DNA of 14,864 bases, from the NCBI RefSeq assembly GCF_000002865.3, contig NW_001865048.1, positions 4,417-19,280 of the forward strand, written 5' to 3'. Made by a program: the position numbers and the translations under genes. The notes beneath the pieces were generated by a model, which was not told the DNA's origin, made no database searches, and worked only from the letters and a program-made list of their open reading frames with translations. Below are positions 1-8,465 of this stretch, piece by piece. The number at the start of each line of letters is the position of its first letter. Position 1 is the first letter of the stretch. Source of the DNA: Monosiga brevicollis MX1 (lineage: Eukaryota > Opisthokonta > Choanoflagellata > Craspedida > Salpingoecidae).

Positions 1-19
1 AGCGAGGTACTGTACTGAC

Positions 20-142
20 CGAATGTTTGTATTTGGCAGCATCTCGAATAAGTTGTTGGTCCCAACTGTTCAACAGCTGTAGTGCTTCTTGTGGCTCGGA
101 TGAATCACACGCTTTAAACAGCTGCTTCCCATCATCAGTCAT
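20..142 (-). CDS. Paralogue A, first exon of an ankyrin-array gene (partial gene)
   Basis: The exon runs from ATG at 142 to a donor GTCAGT at 19-14 and encodes 41 residues ending in phase 0. The peptide begins MTDDGKQLFKACDSSEPQEA and matches exon 1 of paralogue B (7421-7546) closely and that of paralogue C (12745-12834) more loosely, including the L-x-x-A/I-C-x-S-S-[DE]-P-[QH]-E-A-L core. It looks like the helical N-terminal cap of an ankyrin domain. The bases after the donor (gtcagtacagtacct) are the same as those that open the ankyrin introns of B and C, so the next exon, outside the window, is probably an ankyrin repeat. The start is chosen by homology with B and C and by a CC just before ATG. 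What its C-terminal part does cannot be told. Confidence 0.72.
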
Positions 143-147
143 GGCAA

Positions 148-150
<3 letters not shown>

Positions 151-194
<44 letters not shown>
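151..194. repeat. (CT)n microsatellite
   Basis: About 22 near-perfect TC units, with one interruption near the right end. It lies immediately upstream of the paralogue A start codon, in its presumed 5' untranslated region, where it reads as GA on the sense strand. Paralogues B and C lack it at the same place, so it arose after the copies split. Confidence 0.95.
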
Positions 195-219
195 AACATC
201 CGCTTTATGCTTCTTCTAG

Positions 220-770
220 ATGGAAGTCCATCACCAATCTCATGAGCCCCCAACTTGTTTGTCAACCCAATGTCGCTCAAAACGGCAGCTGGTCAGCGGG
301 CGTTGCCCCCCCTCCTCCCTCCTCTCTTCCGCGCCAAGCGACTTACCTGGCCAACAATTTTGGAAGACAGTTGCGAGGACAGATATACTTGGTAGCATAA
401 GACCACGCTGTCGACTGTGAGGCGAGATCAGTGGCCTTGCAAAAAAAATAAAAAGCGGCAACGATGCTCTCAACCAAAGCGTTCTGGCGTCGCCACAAGA
501 CCTCGACCAGGAGAGTCACGTACCAAGCACGGGCGATCAACCACCACACACAAAGCAAAACACGTCCAACAGCTCGCTGACGCCAATGTCGAGATTAATG
601 TCGAAGAGAGCAACAAGAAGGAAAAGCGAAAGAGGGAAGATGAAAATGCCACACACGCATGCGATTCTCAACATCCTTGTTCTTTTTTTTTTGTGTCGTG
701 TCTAAAAATAGCCGAACTGTTCATACGAGCAAAATTTCATGTAAATTTGAAATAGGGGCCTGTGCACATG
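220..770. repeat. 5' flank of paralogue A, copy 1 of 3
   Basis: This stretch aligns with 7560-8465 and 12840-13725, always just upstream of exon 1. Shared landmarks are gaggcgagatcagtgg, gcaacgatg and the ACCACACACAAAGC segment, followed by an A/G-rich lysine-like tract. It should hold the promoter and 5' untranslated region of the minus-strand gene. On the minus strand a donor-like CCAG|GTAAGT lies at 346-341, which would fit a 5' untranslated intron. No TATA box or other core element was recognised. Confidence 0.75.
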
Positions 771-1140
771 CGCACGCATTATACCCTTCGCCTGCCATGG
801 CAAATCAAGACATTCCAAGCTCGTTGGCGACCCGATTCAACCCCTCCCGCCATATCAATCTTATCCGCCCTGGTGTTCTCTTATACTACCTTATCCTGTT
901 CCTTAAAATGTCCTCAGGACCCAGTGATAAGCGTCACCGCAAGGGCAGCCAAGAGATTCAGCACAATAACCACCGCCACGAGGATGTCGAGCTGTATCAA
1001 AATTGCTCCGTTTCGCGCAAGGAGAAACGTATCAACCGCGAGCACATAAAGGACAAGAAGAAGTACGAGAAACACCATTATAGTGAGCGTGCCTCACACT
1101 CAACCCGCCACCTCTTTCTGAAATGTCCAACTGGCTGGCA
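771..1140 (+). other. Stretch with an unplaced basic reading frame
   Basis: From ATG at 909 a plus-strand frame runs about 60 residues, rich in K, R, H and E (it begins MSSGPSDKRHRKGSQ), and becomes unconvincing after about 1083. A donor-like GTGAGC lies at about 1083. It could be an N-terminal exon of the decayed PH-BTK gene that follows, but I could not find a phase-compatible junction. I recognise no family here. Confidence 0.2.
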
Positions 1141-1660
1141 AGGGTGATGAGCATGATTACGTGGCTTGCATGGTGCTCAAAGCAGCAGCTGTTCCGACGG
1201 AAAAGGTTTCCGGCTTCGAATTGTGCATCATTGCTGCTGCTGATGCTAGGCATGCTGAACAAGTGTGCAAGTGTGCGCAGTGCCTTGCTAAACCACCCCC
1301 ACCCCCGCCACACCTCGCGCTAGATCATGCCGCTGCTTTAAAGTATGGTGACAAGGTTGATGAGTGCCGTCTCAAGGGGTCGCTCAAGGTCTCGGATATT
1401 GTTGCCGTGGAGGATCTGGGCAACAATGTCTTTGGCCGTCCTTACGTCCAGTCGCAAGACAACAACTTTTTTTTATTGTCAAGCCCACAACCTCGATGAG
1501 CACACCATCTGGTTGGAAAACATGCATCGCACGATCAAAAACAACCACAACCTCCTTGGTGCTTGGTGTGCTTGGTGCCGTGCACCAGGGGCGTTAGGAT
1601 GGGCGTTGGCTCTGCTGCGAAAACGCCAGCGTCAGTCACAGGGGCTGCCAACCTGCTGAC
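1141..1660 (+). pseudogene. Decayed PH domain plus BTK-type zinc finger (Tec-kinase type)
   Basis: From about 1321 one frame reads DHAAALKYGDKVDECRLKG, then SLKVSDIVAVEDLGNNVF, which fits the middle strands of a PH domain. After the T8 run at 1467-1474 the frame changes to QAHNLDEHTIWLENMHRTIK, the PH C-terminal helix with its conserved Trp. After a second shift near 1575 comes a BTK motif: His at 1583-1585, Cys-Cys at 1613-1618 and Cys at 1646-1648. The spacing is H-x9-CC-x9-C, one residue short of the usual H-x10-CC-x9-C. In this family PH-BTK binds phosphoinositides and sits at the N-terminus of Tec tyrosine kinases. A TAG at 1595-1597 falls where an aromatic residue is expected. Two frame changes plus a stop argue for a pseudogene. 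No SH3, SH2 or kinase follows. An N-terminal PH portion before 1320 is not convincing. Confidence 0.62.
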
Positions 1661-2035
1661 TACAGGTCAGCTTTTGCTCGACTCGCGACGCTTGCGTTGT
1701 GCGCATGGCCAGCTTTCTGTGTACCTACATCCACCCCCACCACTCGTCGACAGCGCGTCTGCATCTTTGCTGGTGTGAATCAGCCCGGAATTGCCAAGAC
1801 AACATGAGAAAGAACAACAACTGGAAAACGGGGCGACACCTGCACTCTGCAGGCGCACTTTCACAGGCAGCTCCAATGGGACTGTGTTAACGTGTCTAGT
1901 GGGTCCTACTGAGATGTTGGTGTTCATCCTTTGGCTTGCCTGTTGGCGTCGTACGAAGGAAGGCTGAAGGGAGCATTTTGTTGAACATGATTCAAGGTCG
2001 TCAAACGCAGGCTCAATCTATCAGACTGCCAATAG
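1661..2035. other. No supportable gene
   Basis: A donor-like CAG|GTCAGC follows the BTK segment near 1667, but no downstream exon in a matching phase was recognised. Short frames on both strands show no family signature. Confidence 0.4.
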
Positions 2036-2350
2036 CTAACGAACAGCCGCTTGAGCCTGGCGAGTGTAGGGGTGATCTTCACCTAGCGTCAATATCGTCA
2101 GGCTGTTGCCGTAGTACGCAAGAGCCTTGTTGCACTGCCCCTGTTCGTTATACACACCGACCATGTTGCTGTAGGTGATGGCCGTGTCCGGGTGCTCTCG
2201 CCCAGCGTTGCCGAGTAGATAATCAAACCCTTGTTGAAGTCTCAAGCGCCTTGTCGTGCTGCCCCTGCTTGTTGCAGACACCGGCCATGTGGCTTTCTGT
2301 GGTGGCCGTGTCCGCGTGCTGATGGGCTGTGGCACCAGAGTAGTGGGCTT
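2036..2350 (-). pseudogene. Two decayed TPR repeats of kinesin-light-chain type
   Basis: Reading on the minus strand, one frame gives DTATTESHMAGVCNKQGQHD followed by KALE. After a frame change near 2240 another gives REHPDTAITYSNMVGVYNEQ, then GQCNKALAYYGNSLTI and LGEDHPYT. This is the 42-residue TPR pattern of kinesin light chains and related scaffolds (HPDTA..Y.N.A.VY..QG....A...Y...L.I). TPRs bind partner proteins. The frame break and a stop after about two repeats mark it as a fragment. It lies about 340 bp beyond the stop codon of paralogue B on the same strand. It could be the remains of an older 3' exon set or an unrelated relic. Confidence 0.6.
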
Positions 2351-2468
2351 GAGTGTGGATCAGGCTGGCAAGGGCGCGGGTTGTCTCCGCTGACAGTCGG
2401 TGAATCACAAACGTCGTCATTCAAGAGACTATTGTCGGGATGGAACAAGTGATTAAGTGTTGTCTTGT

Positions 2469-2560
2469 CGTCAATTGAACCAGCTGCGGTCAGCAAGCAT
2501 TCACAGTGACCAGACCAGAACAGGTGCCCCATCGAAATGGCTGTAGAGACGCTCCGGGAA
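2469..2560. repeat. Downstream repeat, copy 1 (pairs with 8902-8985)
   Basis: Positions 2469-2517 match 8902-8950 at 46 of 49 bases by eye, and weaker similarity continues for about 35-40 more bases. This copy lies just past the stop of paralogue B. The partner lies downstream of the reading frame at 9280-9735. That fits a shared 3' flank of the tandem gene unit, or a remnant of an older common 3' exon. Confidence 0.75.
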
Positions 2561-2686
2561 AGTGCAATCCGTGCCAGTCAGAGCCAAGGCAGACGACGCT
2601 GATTGCCTGCAAAAGCATTGGGGTGTCCAAATGCGTGGGAGAACAACGGACTTGACGCGAACAAGTAGCGACTTGTCCAGGCTATC

Positions 2687-3420
2687 TTAATTGGCCGTGT
2701 AGTATACAACCAGCTCGGGATAGATTTGGGCATTCTCAAACACAATCACCTCATGGAACTGCCCAGGCGGTGTCGCAACAACCGAATCATACCTGCAGAA
2801 GTTTAACGGTCAACGCAAGAGTCAGATCAGGAGGCGGACAAAGGCAACATGCAACAGGTACACGATTTTGTCCAACACACCGCTCGTTGACGGGCGCATC
2901 GGGCAGGAGCGGTGGCGCCAGCGCCCTAGAAGGAGGTGATGGTTGAGCATCGGCATGACCCAGGAGTGCTCGCGTGATGACAAGCATCCGTTCGCCGTTG
3001 GGTCCGGCATTGGCGTACTGATGACTCTGAAAGCATGTCAGCACGTATCCGTGAGCACAACAGCGCTCAAATAGACAGGCAAGATTGAAGCCTAGCACTG
3101 CCATACCTTGCCGGGATGGTCGGCCAAGTAAACACCAAGACCGAATCGGTGGCCAGCGCTGCTGCCAGCAAAGCGATAGCCAAAGCCCAGGCGCACAATC
3201 TTGTCGCGTAACATTGTGTCAGGAGCGATGCTGTGGAGCAGCAGGCGCTTTTGACAGGATGCATCAACGAGCAGAGCTGGAGAGCCAGAGGGTGCGTCTC
3301 CTGTGGCCACTTGAAGCTGGGTGCAATGCTCCTGGTCCGTGATGCGGTGCAGCATCTCCCGTCGCTTAGCGCTGTAGCGCTCCCACAGCCCGGGGTTGTG
3401 CACGCGCTCCGCTCGTCGCA
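2687..3420 (-). other. PARP (ADP-ribosyltransferase) catalytic domain of paralogue B
   Basis: The domain spans four exons' ends (9, 10 and 11). It begins [11 protein letters not shown], the family's N-terminal strand-helix signature. Catalytic-triad candidates are His in [10 protein letters not shown] (codon 3235-3233; the usual HG is HS), Tyr in FGLGVYLAD (3130-3128) and Glu in [15 protein letters not shown] (about residue 1158). A Ser follows the Tyr strand (GKSHQYA), and [11 protein letters not shown] and RYDSVV match the family's later strands. An H-Y-E triad is typical of PARPs able to build chains, including tankyrases. The protein ends 20 residues after the Glu, as expected for a C-terminal PARP domain. 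Confidence 0.85.
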
Positions 3421-6400
3421 CTGCAAGATTCGCTGGTCCCCGTCCATCGGTGTTCAGCTGCTTCAATAGCCCACCCACCTAGCCACCCAGTAGATTTAAA
3501 TTAGGCGACATGCGGAAGAGCAAAAAGGTTGACAAGCAACGCACCTCTGAAATGCGCTCGGGCGCGTCGCAAGACGTCAATGGCTGGCCCGGCTTGTGTG
3601 AAGGCAGGCTGCTGTGCAAAATGCCCGGCGCTGAAAAGGCTTGGCCGCTTCTTCGGATCTGTTGCAAGCAAGGCTCGCGTTTCCTTGTACAGATCGCCCA
3701 CTGCGTCGCACATCTGCACAGAAATACAGCTGTGAACAACAAAGACGACAACGGCGACGACGACGACCAGAGCGTATTACAATGAAAGAAAAAAGAATTA
3801 AAAATATTTGACTGACCTCGGCCGCCAGATGAGGAAAGCTACAGGCATCATCTCCCGCTTGGAAATCCCATCTGCAAGTATCCACAACCTCATCGGTTTG
3901 CGACAGAGCCGGCGGCACCGTTTGTGGGTACATGTAGGTGTCGTAGAGAACACAGCCAAAGGAAAAGGCATCTTGTGCCGGCCGCGCCCCTACACGACCC
4001 CGGCCGAAAGCACCTCCGGTGCGACGTAGCCCGCCATGCCCGACGACGCGGTGGCTGTGCAAGGCAACATCGGAGCTTCAGCGGCGGCCTTGGCAATGTC
4101 ACAATCGCCCAGCCGCACTACAGGCTGGTCCTCTGCACCGTCCAATATGATGTTGCTCAGCTTCACATCTCGGTGCACCAAGCGCTTGCTATGCATAAAC
4201 GCCAGGGCCGTGCGCAGCTGAGTCATCAGACTCGCAATCACGGTCGAGGTGGCCAGATGCCGCGCCGTGCTGAGCCACTGCTGCAAATCAATTTGTGCAC
4301 ACCATGGCTGTATCAGGTATGCGCTCGGGTGGCCACTGTGCACGTCCACAAGCGCGCCAAGGACCGGAGTGATGTGTGGGTGCTCAAGCTGGCGCATGGC
4401 GCGGAGGTCACGCAGGAATGTACGGCACTGATCTTGTTTGTGTTGCCGAGCAAATGCATACTCCTTGACGGCCAAATCTTGCTTCCCAGAATCTGATAGC
4501 GCGGCGCGGGCCTTGTACACCTTGTGATTTTGGTTGTAATGAAGATCAAGCTGGCCCAGGCTGGAGAGCGACAATGCCCGGTCCACTTCGGTCATGGCCT
4601 CCAAGATCAGACTGGCTGGAAGGTCGGGGCCAAGCACTGTGCAAAGGCGCGCTCCCAGCGTGCTCTGTTCAGGGTACAAAAAGACCAGCAGAGCTGGGAA
4701 GTGTTGATGTAGCAGCTCTGCCAGTGCCGTCACCTGGTCTATCTGTGTTTGATCCGATCGTTGTTGCTGCAAAGTGACCAGACGCTCCTTCATAGCTTGC
4801 AATCGAGCCTCGAGTTCAGCTCGCATCTCATCTGGAGCCAACGGCAAGAATGCCGTGGTTGCCTGAGTTTTCTTCTGCAGTTCGGCCACTTCCTCGTGGA
4901 TGAATACGACTTGATCTGTGCGGCTCTGCGTGATTCCATCGGCATAGCTTTGGCACAAAGTTAGCACGGACAGCGTCGTGGTCTGCCAGTCGATCATGTC
5001 TTGCAACTGCTGCACCAGGGCTTGCGCCTCGTGAAGCGCAAACGCCAGATACCAGTCTTGGTGTCGATAGTCATGCTCTGCTCTCCAGGTTATCAAATGC
5101 CTCAAGCCGTTCTGCTCGGGCAAGCTCAGCTTTTTATGGGCTTGGCACAGCTGCTCCCAGGCCTCGGGCAATGCCTCGGCTGGAGGTGGTGCACTCAAAT
5201 CCAAGCCTTGTGCATACTGCTCTAGTGTGTCGACGCGATGGTCCGTGTCGATGGCCCCCGCTCTTGCTACAGCACGCAGGGCTGTAATCACCGCCAACAC
5301 CAGCTGCTGGAGGTTGCTGTTGGTGCTAATGAGCAATTGTTTATGTTTGGCTCGGAGGTTGTGCAGTACACCGAGATCATCCAGGACTGCTGCAAGGTCA
5401 CTCGGCATTACCTCTTGCTTTGGCCGAATTGTCGGTATCGTGTCGGCATCCTTGGAGCTGGGGCTTGGCTTGTGACGTTTAGAACGCGGCGTGCCATTCG
5501 TTGCCAGAGGTATACTCATCTTTTTGCTCAAGAAACTAAGGCATTGCTGCAAGGTACTCAACACGGGCTGCAGCTCAAGCCCAGCAGTGACATCGTGCAG
5601 CTCTTGCAGTACTGATTCAAGGTTGTCAGTGTTGGGGTCCAATTGACCCAATCGGTTGTTCAACGCTTGGGGCGCTGCCAGTGCCTGATCGAGCGCGCCA
5701 AGGGCTTGGGTGGTGGTCACCTGGAAGGCTGCCCAGTCCATGGCATGAAACGTTGGTGGGGCTTCATCGAGGGTCCTCTGGATATCCGCAACAGCCATTG
5801 CAAGATCGGGGTTTTGTTTGGCGGCACCGCTGATAAAGGCATCGAGGTGGGGGAGAGGATGGGTGGTGGTGCGTTTGGGCAGGAGCGGTTTGAGCCAAGT
5901 TTCCACTGCCACCACAATAGAGGCCGTGGTCTAATGAGGGTTGCGTGGTGCCATTGGTTCAGGTGAGGCTGGATGAGGCCGTGGGGATTGGGGCAAAAAA
6001 TGCATTGGGCATCCAAAATAGGGGAGCAGGCTCACCTCGAGGGTAGGTGCGGAGCTGGGCAGAGGCGGCAGCCAGGCAGAGGGCGGTGCGAGGGGCGCGG
6101 GAGGTGGTGTCGCGCGAGCCTCGTGAGCAGAAAACACGGGCTCCAGCTTGTTGCCATGCCCGCGTTGGCGTCCGTAATCGAGGGGTGTCTTGCCATCCTG
6201 AAAACATGGTCACAGTCAAGCAATCGGAGAGTGTGAGGTGGGCAGCGATGCGAGGGTTGAGTCGGGCAACGTGCATTTGCTTGGGCGACGCGTGCATTTG
6301 TTTTATCAGAACAAAGGCAAGGTAGCAATGCTTCAGTGTCAGGACTGCCCGACGCGAGGGCATTGTAAAAGTGGTGAAAGGAAACGAGTTTGGAGAGAGA

Positions 6401-7546
6401 GAAGAAAAAAAAAAGACCGTCGCGTGTGCGAAAAAAAAAGGGGATAGGGTGGGAGGGAAAGGGGCAGAAAGGACCCGCACGGTGGGCAGGAAGTAGAGGC
6501 GAGAGATGTAGGCAGAGGCGACGTGCAGCAGGAGTAGGAGCAGCAGCCAGACGGGAGGCAGAAACAGAAAGGTACTGTACTGACGTTGCTCTTGGCTTCA
6601 GAATCAACACCGTGTTTCAACAGCATCTCTACCACCCTGACATGACCGTCAATGCAGGCCTCGTGCAGTGGTGTAACGCCATCCTGCATGCGATGCATCA
6701 GCATGACGTACAGGTACAGCATTATCATCATCATCATGTGGTACAGGTGCGCCATCAACGGGGGGTAAAGGGGAAGAGTGAGGTACTGTACTGACGTTGT
6801 TCTTGGCTTTAGCATCAGCACCGTGCTTCAACAGCATCTCCAGCACCGTGACATGACCCATATAGCAGGCATTGTGCAGTGGTGTACCGCCACGCTGTTA
6901 GGATGATGCATCAGCATGACGTACAGGTACAGCTTCAGCATCATCATCATAATGTGGTACAGGTGTACCATAGTAAGGGGTAAAGGGGTAGAGGGAAGTC
7001 CGGTACTGACGTTGGTCTTGGCTCTAGTATCAGCACCGTGCTTCAACAGCATCTTCACCATCTTGATGTTACCGTTAATGCAGGCATAGTGTAGTGGTGT
7101 ATAGCCATCCTGTGGGATGATGCATTAGCATACAGGTTCATCATCATCATGATACAGGTGCTTATAGGGGTAAAGGTGGCAAGAGTTACTGTACTAACGT
7201 TGGCCGCCTTGGCTTGAGCATCAGCACCGTGCTTCAACAGCAGCTCCATCACCTCGACATGACCGTAATCGCCGGCCCAATGCAGTGGTGTCATGCCATA
7301 CTGTGGGATGATCAAACATGTAGCAAATGTCCCATATACATGAATATACCAAAACGTCGCCATTGATCAAAGAAAGTGTAGCCAATACCGACACAACACC
7401 ATACCAAACAGCATACGTACCCGATCATCTTTGTATTGGACAGCATCTCGAATACGTTGTTGGTCCCAACTGGTCAACAGCTGCAGCGCCTCATGTGGAT
7501 CTGATGAACAACACGCATCCCACAGCTGCTCTCCATCATCATCCAT
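2687..7546 (-). CDS. Paralogue B: ankyrin-kinase-PARP fusion protein (11 exons)
   Basis: Exons, in coding order: 7546-7421, 7300-7199, 7109-7011, 6894-6796, 6683-6585, 6197-6036, 5930-3817, 3713-3545, 3420-3107, 3026-2881 and 2792-2687 (TAA at 2689-2687). All junctions are GT-AG, mostly GTNNGT, and every phase matches: phase 0 throughout except phase 1 between exons 8 and 9 and phase 2 between exons 10 and 11. The product, about 1,178 residues, has an N-cap (1-42), ankyrin repeats (43-175), a partial repeat and proline-rich linker (176-229), a helical region with a possible nuclear signal PRSKRHKPS (230-680), a kinase (about 684-955) and a PARP catalytic domain (about 991-1178). By family knowledge, ankyrin repeats choose partners, the kinase phosphorylates, and PARP transfers ADP-ribose from NAD+. 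The layout resembles tankyrase with a kinase in place of SAM. Exon 7 is one base short of keeping its frame, so TAG at 3992-3990 would truncate inside the kinase. This is either a sequence error or a real lesion. The exon 8-9 acceptor (3422-3421) is the only phase-compatible choice with a good site. Least certain points: that acceptor and the very 5' end. Confidence 0.75.
3655..4567 (-). other. Protein kinase domain of paralogue B
   Basis: Order of motifs: a glycine-poor first loop ([13 protein letters not shown], about residue 690), the catalytic-lysine strand LAVKEY (716), HPHI after helix C, catalytic loop HRDVKLSN (about 814), metal-binding LGDCD (838), GMAGYVAPE (866), [11 protein letters not shown] in helix F, and DPKKRPS at the end of the domain (exon 8, near 3655). 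The HRD Asp, the catalytic Lys, the metal Asp, APE, the helix F Asp and the final Arg are all present. DFG is DCD, and the helix C Glu is apparently Asp. Overall it looks like a divergent Ser/Thr or TKL-type kinase. Activity is plausible but not assured. Confidence 0.8.
4001..4014 (-). other. Single-base frame break in the kinase exon
   Basis: Reading into GYVAPEVL, the kinase frame meets TAG at 3992-3990. The missing part of the domain (from [17 protein letters not shown] onward) continues at once in a frame that implies one base lost within the codons just after APE. Exon 7 is 2,114 bp with phase 0 at both ends, so it is one short of a multiple of three. No intron of credible size fits here. 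With one base restored, the APE-to-helix-F spacing is normal (14 residues). Confidence 0.75.
6198..6584 (-). other. Long intron after the ankyrin array of paralogue B
   Basis: This is a 387-bp intron, about three times the usual size here, between the last full ankyrin exon and the partial-repeat exon. Its 5' part resembles the intron at the equivalent place in paralogue C (10802-11073): both carry gcacggtgggcagg on the plus strand, followed by an AG-rich tract with gcagcagcc. No exon was recognised inside it. Confidence 0.6.
6585..7300 (-). repeat. Ankyrin exon array of paralogue B (four exons)
   Basis: The four exons (7300-7199, 7109-7011, 6894-6796, 6683-6585) each encode exactly one ankyrin repeat. 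They open at the [DRY]-G-x-T-P-L-H turn and close after LLKHG-[AV]-D-x-x-A-K-x-N. Three are 99 bp; the first is 102 bp, with one extra Ala. All are phase 0 at both ends. The introns are also related to one another: they start GTCAGTAC or similar, carry C-rich then CAT/ATG-rich tracts, and end at a gatgcatcat..CAG-type acceptor. The array therefore grew by copying exon and intron together. Confidence 0.88.
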
Positions 7547-7559
7547 GGTAACGGTACAT

Positions 7560-8465
7560 CGACCATAGGCTTCAAACCGCTGAACGACCAATCTAATGAG
7601 ACCCCTCCGAGTACAACTCGTCTGACAACTTAAAATAAATTCGAAATTCGACACGCGCGCGCAGTTTCCAAAATGGCAGCCAGTCGTGAGCGGGCCTTGC
7701 TCTTCTCTGCCTGGTGCGCCAAGTGACACGCCACTGGAGAACAGTTCTCTGTGATAGCTGCGAGGACCAGTGTAGTTGCTCTTCCAAGCGCACGTTGTTG
7801 ACTGCGAGGCGAGATCAGTGGTCTGACCACCACAAAAAAAAAAAAAGTAGCAGCGATGCTTTCAACCAAGACGAGCTGGCGCGCCACAAGGCCCCGCCGA
7901 GAGAGCGTATTAGCACAAGCGATCAGTCACCACACACAAAGCAAGACACGTCAAGCAGCCCGCCGATGCCAGTATTGATACCGAGACCGATGCCAAAGAG
8001 GTGAAGAAGAAGCAGATGAAGAAGAAGTCAAAAGCAAAAGCCAAAAGCTTCAGAGAAAATAAAATGAAAGAACACACACGCTTTTTTTTCTTGTTTTTGA
8101 GAAAAAGGCAAAACAACATCATACAAGCAAATTCAAAAGCGCCATAAGACTGGAGCTTGAACGTACACGTGTACTGCCCCTTTCGAGCCAGCTCGCCCAT
8201 GACAAGCATCTTCCAGAGCATTGCAAAACTGGGGTTTGGACGTACTACGTGAACCGCTCTTTGCCAGCCATGGCACTACAAGCCCATTGTTGGCTCACTG
8301 CCGTGCTCCCATGCAGATGCGAGCGACCATTCCTGACGGCGAGCGAACCAGCTTTGAGCTCATGACAACGCGCGTTCAAAGGGGACGAGCGGCATCATCC
8401 CCCCCCCCCTTTTCATCGCTTCCAACGACCGCCACGACTCGAAGTCTTTGACCGCTTCTGTCGCC
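7560..8465. repeat. 5' flank of paralogue B, copy 2 of 3
   Basis: It aligns with 12840-13725 over almost its whole length and with 220-770 over the gene-proximal part. Landmarks shared with copy 3 include gcttgaacgtac near 8155 and atgcgagcgaccat near 8317. It presumably contains the promoter and 5' untranslated region of B. The GTAAGT/GTGAGT donor-like site of copies 1 and 3 is not preserved here. Poly-A and C10 homopolymer runs occur within it. Confidence 0.75.

Noticed and set aside
3092-3478. A separate PARP gene starting near 3478
   Set aside because: The apparent start is GTG, directly preceded by an in-frame TAG. A phase-compatible splice from the kinase exon to 3420 makes it an internal exon.
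3924-4496. 190-residue plus-strand frame opposite the kinase exon
   Set aside because: It is the antisense shadow of the kinase exon and has no family signature.
7630-7887. Minus-strand frame in the 5' flank with PLISPRS-like peptide shared by all three copies
   Set aside because: The frame holds for about 30 residues only; it shifts at the poly-A/T tract and loses similarity towards exon 1. DNA homology of duplicated flanks explains it.
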